Origin: Hydrogenimonas sp. SS33
Lineage (GTDB): Bacteria; Campylobacterota; Campylobacteria; Campylobacterales; Hydrogenimonadaceae
Direction: 5' to 3'
DNA: 64,000 nucleotides
NCBI RefSeq assembly: GCF_040436365.1
Contig: NZ_AP026369.1
Span: forward strand, 1,776,501 to 1,840,500
How positions within the stretch are numbered: position 1 is the first letter of the stretch; the number at the start of each line of letters is the position of its first letter. This document shows, piece after piece, positions 18,100 to 27,783 of the stretch. The notes under the pieces are model-generated. The model saw only the letters and a list, made by a program, of their open reading frames with translations, searched no databases and had not been told where the DNA came from. The translations under genes and the position numbers were made by a program.

Positions 18100-18258
18100 A
18101 GTGAAAAGTTAATAGTGAATAGTGAAAAGTGCAGGATGGGTCGCTTTGCTCCCTTTTATCTGAAGACAATACCGTTCGCAAAGCGAACGAAATACGATAA
18201 ATCCGCGATGCATAGCATCGCCCCTTCACTATTCACTGTTCACTATTCACTATTCACT
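18100..18258. repeat. inverted heptamer cassette after mqnD
   Basis: The 384-nt gap before fliQ holds no gene. Its first part has five AGTGAAA/AGTGAAT heptamers (18100-18134) and five inverted ATTCACT-type heptamers (18224-18258). The core contains CAGGATGGGTCGCTTTGCTCC, related to the cores at 10491 and 44317, plus hairpins GTTCGC-aaa-GCGAAC and GCGATG-cat-AGCATCGC. Confidence 0.82.
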
Positions 18259-18260
18259 AT

Positions 18261-18469
18261 TTTGCCGGAGGCAAGATTCCGAAGCGCGGTTTATCTGCGC
18301 GTGGGCCCGCTGGGAGACGTGTTTGGCAAAAGCGAACTGCTTCGCTTTTGTAGCGTCGCACGACGATGCCGTTATGCCACAGGCATCGGCATACGTCCGG
18401 ACAAGCGGACACAGCGTCAGCGTAGCTTTGGGGGCTCTGCCCGCAAAGCGTATTTGCCGGAGGCAAGAT
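18261..18469 (+). repeat. 17-bp direct repeats enclosing a string of hairpins before fliQ
   Basis: TTTGCCGGAGGCAAGAT occurs at 18261-18277 and again at 18453-18469, where its GGAGG is the fliQ ribosome site inside a small TTGCC/GGCAA hairpin. The 175 nt between them form successive palindromes, including the perfect 10-bp stem CAAAAGCGAA/TTCGCTTTTG (18327-18350) and GATGCC/GGCATC, GTCCG/CGGAC and GCTTTG/CAAAGC. The part near 18283-18311 matches the reverse complement of 44254-44283 almost exactly. This looks like an insertion that duplicated its target. Confidence 0.65.
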
Positions 18470-18472
18470 AGT

Positions 18473-18739
18473 ATGGAAGCGCAATTCGTCGCCCTCGGTG
18501 TCGAAACCCTCAAACTGGCGCTGCTGCTCTCGCTGCCTATGCTGCTGGGCGGGCTCATCGCGGGTTTGGCCATCAGCATCTTCCAGGCGACGACCCAGAT
18601 CAACGAAATGACGCTCAGTTTCATTCCCAAAATCATCGTCGTGGCGGTGATCATGATCATCACGATGCCCTGGATGATGAACGAAATGATCGACTTCACC
18701 AAACATATGTTTGACATGATCAAGCATTTCGCCTTCTAA
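18473..18739 (+). CDS. fliQ: flagellar export apparatus protein FliQ
   Basis: Integral membrane component of the flagellar type III export gate. 88 residues with two long hydrophobic helices and the family motif Q-A-T-T-Q-I-N-E-M-T-L-S-F-I-P-K between them. Start ATG 18473 has GGAGG 9 nt upstream. murB follows after 6 nt, the same pairing as in Helicobacter. Confidence 0.95.
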   Translation: MEAQFVALGVETLKLALLLSLPMLLGGLIAGLAISIFQATTQINEMTLSFIPKIIVVAVIMIITMPWMMNEMIDFTKHMFDMIKHFAF

Positions 18740-18745
18740 GCCCGC

Positions 18746-19528
18746 ATGACCACCCGCCGCATCGATTTCTCCCGCTTTTCCTCCATCAAAATCGGCCCCG
18801 TCGTCGAGGTGGCGGTGTTGCAGAAGGGGGATCTTCCGCCCGAAGGCCATTTTCTGATCGGCCATGCCAACAACCTGCTCGTCGGGCCCCATCCGCCGCC
18901 GCTTTGCATGCTGGGCAAGGATTTCGACGATTGCCGCATCGAGGGGGAGAGGCTGGTCATCGGGGCGGCGACGCCGACGGGGAAGATCCTCTCTTTTTGC
19001 AAAAAGCACGACATCGGCGGTTTCGAATTCGTCGCCAAACTCCCCGGCACGCTGGGGGGTATGCTGGCGATGAACGCGGGGGTCAAACGTTACGAAACCT
19101 ACAACGACCTGCTCACCGTCACGACGGAGAGGGGTGTTTTCGAAGTTTCCCGAATTCCCCACGGCTACCGCTTTGCGAAACTGCCCGGCGTCGCTTTCGA
19201 AGCGGCGTTCAGGCTTCGCCGCGGCTTTGATGGGGCGCTGGCCGATGCACTACTGAAGCTTCGCGCCAATCAGCCCAAAGCGCCCAGTGCCGGCAGTTTT
19301 TTCAAAAACCCTCCGGACGACTATGCGGGGCGGCTCATCGAGGCGGTGGGGCTGAAGGGGCATCGCCTCGGCAACATGGCCTGGAGCGACATGCACGCCA
19401 ACTTTCTCGTCAATCTCGGAGGCGGCACCTTCGAAGAGGCGATGGCCCTGGCGGAGCTGGCCAAAAAGCGGGTGTGGGAGGCTTTCGGCATCGTGCTGGA
19501 GCCGGAGGTGAAAATCGTCCAGGCATAG
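18746..19528 (+). CDS. murB: UDP-N-acetylenolpyruvoylglucosamine reductase
   Basis: FAD enzyme that reduces UDP-GlcNAc-enolpyruvate to UDP-MurNAc. 260 residues, the short type I-like form of Campylobacterota. FAD-binding F-S-S-I-K-I-G-P near the N-terminus, L-P-G-T-L-G-G-M-L-A-M-N-A-G mid-protein, the catalytic serine in A-G-S-F-F-K-N-P, and the C-terminal H-A-N-F-L-V-N-L-G-G-G. Co-transcribed with fliQ. Confidence 0.94.
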   Translation: MTTRRIDFSRFSSIKIGPVVEVAVLQKGDLPPEGHFLIGHANNLLVGPHPPPLCMLGKDFDDCRIEGERLVIGAATPTGKILSFCKKHDIGGFEFVAKLPGTLGGMLAMNAGVKRYETYNDLLTVTTERGVFEVSRIPHGYRFAKLPGVAFEAAFRLRRGFDGALADALLKLRANQPKAPSAGSFFKNPPDDYAGRLIEAVGLKGHRLGNMAWSDMHANFLVNLGGGTFEEAMALAELAKKRVWEAFGIVLEPEVKIVQA

Positions 19529-19597
19529 TCCGCGAAGCAGGAGGAGGCTTGCATCAGGCGGTATCCGCGTCCCCCGACCTGCAAAATCCTTCAATAC

Positions 19598-19656
19598 AAT
19601 GAATAATATTCATTAAGCCCGCTGATTTGATTAAATCACCTGAAGAATAGTATAAT
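19598..19656 (+). promoter_or_regulatory. promoter and candidate operators of the YeeE/YedE pair
   Basis: TTGATT (19627-19632), an 18-nt spacer and a perfect TATAAT (19651-19656) form a strong sigma-70-type promoter. Two inverted repeats adjoin it: AATGAATA-A-TATTCATT (19598-19614), just upstream, and GATTT-gatt-AAATC (19624-19637), overlapping the -35. They are good candidates for a repressor site responding to sulfur status or metals; the regulator is unknown. Confidence 0.55.
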
Positions 19657-19686
19657 TCCGTCAAAACTTTTCAATAAGGAATGATT

Positions 19687-20187
19687 ATGCCAAGAAAAAT
19701 CTCCTGGTTCACCGGCGGCATTCTGATGGCGCTGCTGATTCTTTTCACCTTCTCGGTCTGGGGGGCGAATCGGCCCATCGGAGCGTCGACCTACGTTCCC
19801 TATTTCGCGGGGGTCATTTTCGGCCTCGATCCCCAGCACTACGAATATATGGCCCAGATCGAAAAACCCGGCGCATGGGAGGGAGTTATGCTCATCGGCG
19901 CCTTCCTGGGCGGCCTCTTCATGTCCCTTTTCGTGACGAAGACCTTCCGCTTCAGTGTCATCCCCCACCTCTGGAAGGAGCGGAAGAACCATTCGGTGGC
20001 GTCGCGCCTCTTCTGGAGTTTCGTTTCCGGCTTCGTCATGATCGTCGGGGCGCGCCTGGCGGGCGGCTGCACCAGCGGCCACTTTCTCTCGGGCGCCAGC
20101 CAGATCGCCGTCAGCGGCCTCATTTTCGGCGGCATCGTCATGGCGACGGTAATCGTCACGGGCCGCCTCTTCTATAAGAAGAAATAG
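19687..20187 (+). CDS. YeeE/YedE-family sulfur-compound transporter, N-terminal half protein
   Basis: A 166-residue membrane protein with about four to five helices and the signature G-G-C-T-S-G-H-F-L-S-G. In full-length YeeE (TsuA) a conserved Cys of this type relays thiosulfate through the membrane. ATG 19687 is chosen because AAGGA is 6 nt upstream; ATG 19681 would leave no spacing. The next gene is the second half, so the pair probably makes one two-subunit channel. Confidence 0.82.
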   Translation: MPRKISWFTGGILMALLILFTFSVWGANRPIGASTYVPYFAGVIFGLDPQHYEYMAQIEKPGAWEGVMLIGAFLGGLFMSLFVTKTFRFSVIPHLWKERKNHSVASRLFWSFVSGFVMIVGARLAGGCTSGHFLSGASQIAVSGLIFGGIVMATVIVTGRLFYKKK

Positions 20188-20190
20188 AAA

Positions 20191-20262
20191 CAAAGCATGG
20201 GCTTTGGCGGGGGCACAGGGTGTCCCCTGCCCCCTAAAGCTACGAAATCGAAGATTTCGAGA
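20191..20262 (+). repeat. multi-hairpin repeat, copy A (between the two YeeE genes)
   Basis: Three consecutive stems: CAAAGC/GCTTTG, GGGG-g-CAC...GTG-t-CCCC and CGAAATC-gaa-GATTTCG. This is the short version of a modular family also found at 25810, 29844, 49545 and 51563. It ends 5 nt before the ribosome site of the next gene, so it lies within the operon and could tune expression of the second half-transporter. Confidence 0.75.
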
Positions 20263-20279
20263 AATAAAGGAGAACCATT

Positions 20280-20885
20280 ATGATAGATCGCATTATGCAT
20301 ATGTTTGAAATCGTCAACACCGAAGGGCACGGCAGCGTCTGGCTCGTACTCTTCATCGGCTTCGTCTTCGGCGCCATCATCCAGTGGGCGCGGGTCGACA
20401 AGTTCGAAAAGATCGCTGGTTTCGCCATGCTCGAAGATATGACCGTCCCCAAGATGCTCTTCTTCTCTATCGGCCTGGCGAGCATCGGCCTCTATTTCAT
20501 GATCGAAGCGGGATGGGCCCACTACCATGTCAAGCCGATCATGCTGGGCGGCATCGTCATCGGCGGCATCCTCTTCGGCATCGCCATGGCGATCTTCGGC
20601 AAATGTCCCGGCACCGGCCCCATCTCCGTCGCGGAAGGGCGGATCGACGTTCTCGTCGGCGCCATCGGCGGCATCTTCGGCGGCCTCTTCTTCACCTGGG
20701 CCTACCCCTGGTTCAAGCAGATCATGGGCCCCAACCTGGGCAAACTGACGCTCCCCGGCCTCTTCGAGGGGCACGCGCATCTGGTGGTGCTCATCTACGG
20801 TATCGCCCTCGTCGTCGTGGCGTTCGCCATTCCCAACCTGGAGTACCTCGACCCCGAAGACCACGAGGACAAAGCGGAACTCTGA
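20280..20885 (+). CDS. YeeE/YedE-family sulfur-compound transporter, C-terminal half protein
   Basis: A 201-residue membrane protein with about five helices and the second signature G-K-C-P-G-T-G-P-I-S. Together with the preceding gene it reconstitutes the inverted-repeat fold of a YeeE channel. An AAGGAGAA site precedes ATG 20280. The C-terminus is acidic and soluble. The likely substrate is thiosulfate or a related sulfur compound, which would suit a sulfur-metabolising chemolithotroph; that is inference. Confidence 0.82.
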   Translation: MIDRIMHMFEIVNTEGHGSVWLVLFIGFVFGAIIQWARVDKFEKIAGFAMLEDMTVPKMLFFSIGLASIGLYFMIEAGWAHYHVKPIMLGGIVIGGILFGIAMAIFGKCPGTGPISVAEGRIDVLVGAIGGIFGGLFFTWAYPWFKQIMGPNLGKLTLPGLFEGHAHLVVLIYGIALVVVAFAIPNLEYLDPEDHEDKAEL

Positions 20886-20890
20886 AGAGA

Positions 20891-20932
20891 GTGAACGGTG
20901 AACGGGAAGCAGTGAACGGGAATCGGGAGAAT
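20891..20932 (+). repeat. GTGAACG/GGAANCG heptamer array
   Basis: Six heptamers (GTGAACG, GTGAACG, GGAAGCA, GTGAACG, GGAATCG, GGAGAAT) begin 6 nt after the stop codon of the transporter gene. The rest of this 159-nt gap has CT-rich CTTTCCT units and a TATAAT (near 20998-21003) for the next gene. Confidence 0.75.
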
Positions 20933-21044
20933 TTCCTGAAAACCGATGACTGCCTCCCGCGCGCCCTCCCACTTTCCTGCTTTCCTACCCAAAATTGATA
21001 TAATCTCTCCATGCAGATTCACACTTTTTCCATAACAACAATCC

Positions 21045-21365
21045 ATGCCCGATAAGCACGAAGAGATCGACATCAGCGAAAAGATCGCGAACCAGATCGC
21101 CGAAATCGTCAGGGAGTCGATCAAGGTCGACGCGGAGATCATCGCCTACCTCAAGCAGGATTACGAAGAGATCCGCCGCATCGCCAGGGAACAGAACATC
21201 TCGTCGGCGAAACTGGCCCTGATGGTCCTCGACGGCATCCGCAAAGGGCTCGTCAGAGGGGGCATCGCCAGCCTGGAGGTGATCAAGAAGATTCTTGGTG
21301 TCTCCAAAGTGGAGCTGGAGCGTCTCGCCGAAGCGTGGGAGAAAAAGCAGAAGAGCAGCGGGTAG
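21045..21365 (+). CDS. uncharacterised small helical protein
   Basis: Not recognised. A soluble, charged, largely helical 106-residue protein (I-S-E-K-I-A-N-Q-I-A-E-I-V near the start, E-L-E-R-L-A-E-A-W-E-K-K at the end) with no cysteines. It has its own TATAAT promoter about 45 nt upstream. A stand-alone gene of this kind could be a regulator or an adaptor; nothing in the sequence decides. Confidence 0.6.
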   Translation: MPDKHEEIDISEKIANQIAEIVRESIKVDAEIIAYLKQDYEEIRRIAREQNISSAKLALMVLDGIRKGLVRGGIASLEVIKKILGVSKVELERLAEAWEKKQKSSG

Positions 21366-21425
21366 GACGTTTTGCAAGAAGTCTTTTGATATAATCGGTC
21401 CAAATTTATGTGCAAAGGCAGGCGA

Positions 21426-22531
21426 ATGCTCCTTTTTACCCCGGGGCCGACCCCCGTACCCGAAGCGGTCCGCATGGCGATGGCGGGACCGACGATCCAC
21501 CACAGAACCCCCGAATTCGAAGCGATTTTCAAAGAGGCCAGAACGCGGCTTATGAGGCTTTTCGGCATGGACGAATGCGTCGTGCTGGCCAGTTCCGGCA
21601 CCGGCGCCATGGAGGCGTGTGTCACCAACCTTGCGCGAAAGAAGGTGCTCACCGTCAACGCCGGCAAGTTCGGCGAGCGTTTCGGCAAGATCGTCCAGGC
21701 GTTCGGACTGGAGCATGTGGAGCTCAAGTATCCCTGGGATACCCCCGCGGATGTGGAGGATGTGAAGGCGGCCCTGGCGGACGACCCGGACATCGACGCT
21801 TTCTGCATCCAGGTGAGTGAAAGTGCGGGCGGCCTGCGCCATCCGGTGGAGGAGATCGCCAAGGCGATCAAGGGGCTCAATCCCGACATCATGGTCATCG
21901 CCGACGGCATCACGGCGGTAGGGGTGGAACCCATCGACACGACCTACATCGACGCCCTGATCGCCGGCAGCCAGAAGGCGCTGATGTTGCCGCCGGGCAT
22001 GGCGATGATCGGCCTCAGCGACGCGGCGGTGGCGCGCATCGGCGAGGGCCGTGGGTACTACTTCAACCTCGCGAGCGAAATCGCCAAGCAGCGCAAGAAC
22101 ACCACTGCCTATACCGCCCCGACCACCCTCATCATCGGCCTCAACAAGGTGCTGGAGATGGTCGAAGCCAAAGGGTACGACCGCTTCTACCGTGAAACCA
22201 GGGCCCGGGCGCTGGCGACGAGGGCGGCGCTGGAAGCCGTCGGCTGCGTGCTCTACCCCAAAACGCCGGCGCTCTCCATGAGTGCGGTCTACGACGAAGA
22301 GGCCAACATGGTCCGCGACATCCTCAAGAACGAATACGACGTCAACATTGCCGGCGGCCAGGACCATCTGAAGGGCAAACTCTTCCGCATCAACCAGATG
22401 GGGCTCATTCCCCCCTACGAGAGCGCCTGGGTCGTCAACGCCGTGGAGTGGGCCTACGACAAGATGGACCGCCGCCCCTACGACGGCACCGCCGCCAGGG
22501 TCTTCAACGAAATCTACCAGGCGAACCTTTC

Positions 22532-22535
<4 letters not shown>
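21426..22535 (+). CDS. class V aminotransferase (serine/alanine-glyoxylate type)
   Basis: PLP enzyme of 369 residues. It has the N-terminal F-T-P-G-P-T-P-V-P, H-H-R-T-P-E-F, S-S-G-T-G-A-M-E cofactor loop and the Schiff-base Lys184 in G-S-Q-K-A-L-M-L-P-P-G. Relatives transfer amino groups between serine or alanine and glyoxylate or pyruvate. ATG 21426 is taken because homologues begin at L-L-F-T-P-G-P. A TATAAT lies near 21390. Its stop overlaps the hisZ start (ATGA). Confidence 0.86.
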
Positions 22536-24633
<2,098 letters not shown>

Positions 24634-24640
24634 AACTTCG

Positions 24641-24770
24641 GGTGAGACGGTGGGGAGGTGAGAAAGTGGGAAGGTGCATGGGTAAGAGTCATTGGTCATT
24701 GGTCATTGGTCATTGGGAAACTCTCTCTATTTCCGCTTCCCGTTTCCCGCTTCCCGTTTCCCGCTTCCCC
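24641..24770 (+). repeat. three adjoining short-unit arrays between purA and the FliJ-like gene
   Basis: Six GGTGAGAC-type octamers (24641-24688), four TTGGTCA-type heptamers (24692-24719) and six CTTCCCG/TTTCCCG heptamers (24729-24770) stand side by side. Unrelated units and two different period lengths are packed in one 153-nt gap, right up to the start of the next gene. Confidence 0.85.
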
Positions 24771-24786
24771 ATGCCAAAGGCATCCG

Positions 24787-25230
24787 ATGCCTAAAAACTA
24801 CCGCGCCCTCACCAAACTTCGCCGGCAGCAGTTCGACCTGGCGGAGCAGGAGTTGGCGACGGTGAACGCGCGGCTGCGGGAGCTGGAGCGCAAAAGGGAG
24901 GCGCTGCGGGCCGATATGCGTGCCATCGAGCCCCCTGCCAGTGGGACGGGGGCGCGGCTGGGGGCGGTATTGGCGCAGAAACGGGCCGATATGAAGGCGA
25001 TCGAGGCGTTGGAGTTGCAGATCGACGCGGTGAAAGCCGAGAAACGGGAGAAGGAGCGGGCTCTCAGGGCGGCCCACATCGCCCTGGAACAGGCCCGGAG
25101 CATCGAGACGGAGGTGCTCAAAAAGCTGATGGAGAAGCGAAAGCGCCGGGAGGCGGCGCGCCTGGACGAAGTGGCCTCCCAGCGCTTCTTTCGCGACCAT
25201 CGGCAGAAAAAGGAGGGCGAGAAGGCATGA
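24787..25230 (+). CDS. FliJ-like flagellar export protein
   Basis: A 147-residue, almost fully coiled-coil, basic protein (L-T-K-L-R-R-Q-Q-F-D-L-A-E-Q-E-L; R-E-L-E-R-K-R-E-A-L). Size and heptad pattern fit FliJ, the stalk of the flagellar export ATPase. The frame opens further upstream through repeat DNA; ATG 24787 is taken because the protein character begins there. Its stop overlaps the next start (ATGA). Confidence 0.72.
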   Translation: MPKNYRALTKLRRQQFDLAEQELATVNARLRELERKREALRADMRAIEPPASGTGARLGAVLAQKRADMKAIEALELQIDAVKAEKREKERALRAAHIALEQARSIETEVLKKLMEKRKRREAARLDEVASQRFFRDHRQKKEGEKA

Positions 25231-25742
25231 AACGGTGGGCCTGGCTCCTTCTTCCGGCGTTGCTGCTGGCCGAAACCTCCCCGCAGCTGCTGGAGTGCAA
25301 CAAGATTTTCGAAGAGCGGAAACAGGAGCTGGAGCTCAGGCTCGAAGAGATCGACGAGGCACGCCAGGCCTACGAAGCCCTCAAGAGTGCTACGGAGGAG
25401 ATGTTCAGGAAAAAAGAGGCGAAACTCCGGCAGATGGAAGCCGATATCAACACTACGCGCAAAAAACTCGACGAAGAGCGCAAGGCGATCGAAGCCCTGG
25501 TGGCGAAAAACCAAAAAATCCTCGAAGCGATCAAAAAGGCCAGGGCCGACAAGGTGGCACAGACCTACGGCAAGATGAAACCCTCCGCCGCCGCAGAGAT
25601 TCTCGCCGCCATGCCCGCCGTTGACGCGGCGAAGATCCTTCAGCAGCTCAAACCCAAGAGCGTCGGGCAGATCCTGGCGAAGATGGAGCCCAAAAAGGCC
25701 TCCGCCATCACGCTGCTTCTGGAAGGCGATTCCAAAAAATAA
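25227..25742 (+). CDS. MotE-like periplasmic chaperone (MgtE-N domain)
   Basis: A 171-residue secreted or anchored protein: signal peptide (W-A-W-L-L-L-P-A-L-L-L-A), a long charged coiled coil at about 25-110, then a C-terminal MgtE-N-like helical repeat (A-A-E-I-L-A-A-M-P-A-V-D-A-A-K-I-L-Q-Q-L). MotE proteins of this layout chaperone the stator protein MotC in other bacteria. The link to motility is supported by the overlapping FliJ-like gene. Confidence 0.72.
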   Translation: MKRWAWLLLPALLLAETSPQLLECNKIFEERKQELELRLEEIDEARQAYEALKSATEEMFRKKEAKLRQMEADINTTRKKLDEERKAIEALVAKNQKILEAIKKARADKVAQTYGKMKPSAAAEILAAMPAVDAAKILQQLKPKSVGQILAKMEPKKASAITLLLEGDSKK

Positions 25743-25809
25743 TCAAAACCTTTTTCGGCTCCGCCCATTCACCTCTTCTTTACTTTTCTTTTGCTACACT
25801 CTCATGGAT

Positions 25810-25925
25810 GTTACGCAAAGCATGAGCGAAGCCCATGCTTTGGCGGGGACTGGCCGTCCCCTGCACCCCCCTAAAGCTACGAAATCAGAGATTTCGAGAA
25901 GACGTTACGCCATTTGCGTAACGTC
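25810..25925 (+). repeat. multi-hairpin repeat, copy B (complete)
   Basis: After GTTACGC come four perfect stems in a row: CAAAGCATG/CATGCTTTG, GGGGAC/GTCCCC, CGAAATC-aga-GATTTCG and GACGTTACGC-cattt-GCGTAACGTC. A further GCCCGCA/TGCGGGC hairpin stands at about 25942-25959. The 234-nt gap between the MotE-like gene and DUF507 contains little else. Confidence 0.82.
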
Positions 25926-25976
25926 TGATTCTCAAAAACTATGCCCGCAGCGGTGCGGGCCATGTAAAGGCGCGTT

Positions 25977-26528
25977 ATGAAGTTGAGTTTAGCCCATGCC
26001 CCCTATATCGCCAACAAGATAGGCATCGACCTGGCCAATGCCCCCTTTGTCGAGATCAAGCGGGGTGTCGAGCCGGTGATCGAAAAGGCGCGCGAGATCA
26101 TCGAAGAGGATGTCAAAAAAGAGCGTGCGCTCGAAGAGCGCGTCAACGAGATTCTGGAAGAGAAAGAGGATGAGATCGAGTTCATGCGGGCCGATATCCG
26201 CCAGCTCTTCTGGATGATCAAGAAGAAGCTCGCCCCCGAATACGGCGTCATCCTGAACCAGGAGGAGCGCTACAGCGACCTGAGCCACAAGATTCTCAAC
26301 GAACTGTGGGAGGAGGATCTCATCGACTACACGGTCAACGAAAACCAGGTGCGCGGCGTCATCTTCAAGGCGATCGAAGAGTATATGAAATCCTTCGAAC
26401 AGATCGAGGATGCGGTTCTGGAGAAGATGTCCCACTACAAGCGCAAGCTCATTCCCGGGACCGAAGAGTACGACCTGATTTTCGAACGCCTCTACGAGGA
26501 GGAGCTTCGAAGAAGGGGGATGATGTGA
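25977..26528 (+). CDS. DUF507 family protein
   Basis: A 183-residue, highly charged helical cytosolic protein. DUF507 proteins occur in Campylobacterota, Aquificota and relatives and have no established function. The start M-K-L-S-L-A-H-A-P-Y-I-A-N-K-I is typical of the family. Its TGA shares TGATG with the carA start, so the two are translationally coupled. Confidence 0.85.
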   Translation: MKLSLAHAPYIANKIGIDLANAPFVEIKRGVEPVIEKAREIIEEDVKKERALEERVNEILEEKEDEIEFMRADIRQLFWMIKKKLAPEYGVILNQEERYSDLSHKILNELWEEDLIDYTVNENQVRGVIFKAIEEYMKSFEQIEDAVLEKMSHYKRKLIPGTEEYDLIFERLYEEELRRRGMM

Positions 26529-27655
26529 TGCGACCCGTATGGCTCTACCTTGAAAACGGCCTCTTCCTGGAGGGGCACAGCTTCGGTGCCGAAGGGACGA
26601 GGGCGGGGGAGATCGTCTTCAACACCTCCATGACCGGCTACCAGGAGATCGTCACCGACCCCAGTTACGCGGGGCAGTTCGTCACCTTCACGATGCCCGA
26701 AATCGGCAACGTCGGGTGCAACGCCCAGGATATGGAGTCGAATGCCGCCTGGTGCAAGGGGATCATCGTCCGTCAGTACCAGAGCGAACCCTCCAACTTC
26801 CGCAGCGAAGAGCCCCTGCACGAACTGCTGGAGCGCTTTGGCATTCTCGGCATCTGTGACGTCGATACCCGCTTCCTGACCAAAACGCTGCGGGAAGAGG
26901 GGGCGATGATGATGATCGCCTCCACCGAAATCTCCGATAAAGAGGAGCTGGCGAAACTCCTCTTGGAAACCCCCCGCATCAGCGAGATCAACTACATCGA
27001 CGTGGTCAGCACGAAAGAGCCCTACGTGCACGCCACCGGGCAGTACGATGCTGTCCGTTACGAATACAACGAGGCACCCAAACCGCAGGCGAAGATCGTC
27101 GCCATCGACTTCGGCGTCAAGCGTAACATCCTCAACGAACTGACCCAGGCAGGCATGGAGGTGGAAGTGGTCCCCAACACTTTCGATGCCGACGCCCTGA
27201 TCGCGCGCTACGAAGCGGGGGAGATCGACGGCGTTTTCCTCTCCAACGGCCCAGGCGACCCGCTCATTCTGGAGGCGGAGCAGGCGAAGATCCGCAGGCT
27301 GATCGAAGCGAAAGTGCCGATGTTCGGCATCTGCCTGGGGCACCAGCTCCTCTCCATCGCCCACGGCTACGAAACCTACAAGCTCAAATTCGGCCACCAC
27401 GGCGGCAACCATCCGGTGAAGAACGTGGCGACGGGCCGGGTGGAGATCACGGCGCAGAACCACAACTACAACGTGCCCGACACCATCACCGAGATCGCCG
27501 AAGTGACCCACACCAACCTCTTCGACGGCACCATCGAAGGGGTTCGCTACAAAAATAGTCCCGTCATGTCGGTGCAGCACCACCCCGAAGCCTCTCCGGG
27601 TCCCCACGAAAGCCGCTACGTCTTCGGTGAATTTCTGAAGATGATCGCCCGTTAA
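26528..27655 (+). CDS. carA: carbamoyl-phosphate synthase small (glutaminase) subunit
   Basis: Hydrolyses glutamine for carbamoyl-phosphate used in arginine and pyrimidine synthesis. 375 residues. N-terminal small-subunit domain (E-I-V-F-N-T-S-M-T-G-Y-Q-E) followed by a class I glutamine amidotransferase domain with the nucleophile Cys269 in G-I-C-L-G-H-Q and the H-x-E pair in H-H-P-E-A-S-P-G. carB is not next to it. A terminator-like stem follows. Confidence 0.96.
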   Translation: MRPVWLYLENGLFLEGHSFGAEGTRAGEIVFNTSMTGYQEIVTDPSYAGQFVTFTMPEIGNVGCNAQDMESNAAWCKGIIVRQYQSEPSNFRSEEPLHELLERFGILGICDVDTRFLTKTLREEGAMMMIASTEISDKEELAKLLLETPRISEINYIDVVSTKEPYVHATGQYDAVRYEYNEAPKPQAKIVAIDFGVKRNILNELTQAGMEVEVVPNTFDADALIARYEAGEIDGVFLSNGPGDPLILEAEQAKIRRLIEAKVPMFGICLGHQLLSIAHGYETYKLKFGHHGGNHPVKNVATGRVEITAQNHNYNVPDTITEIAEVTHTNLFDGTIEGVRYKNSPVMSVQHHPEASPGPHESRYVFGEFLKMIAR

Positions 27656-27667
27656 CATCGTGCCCTC

Positions 27668-27682
27668 CGGGCGCTTCGCCCG
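27668..27682 (+). terminator. hairpin after carA
   Basis: CGGGCG-ctt-CGCCCG begins 12 nt after the stop. Only ACCCTTT follows, so it is a weak intrinsic terminator at best. Confidence 0.45.
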
Positions 27683-27783
27683 ACCCTTTACATGATCCCC
27701 GCCTTTTCCTCAACGCCTCACTTAACACAAAGTTAACACGCCTGTTTTATAATTTTCATTCAAAAAAGAAAAAGGAAGATGCA

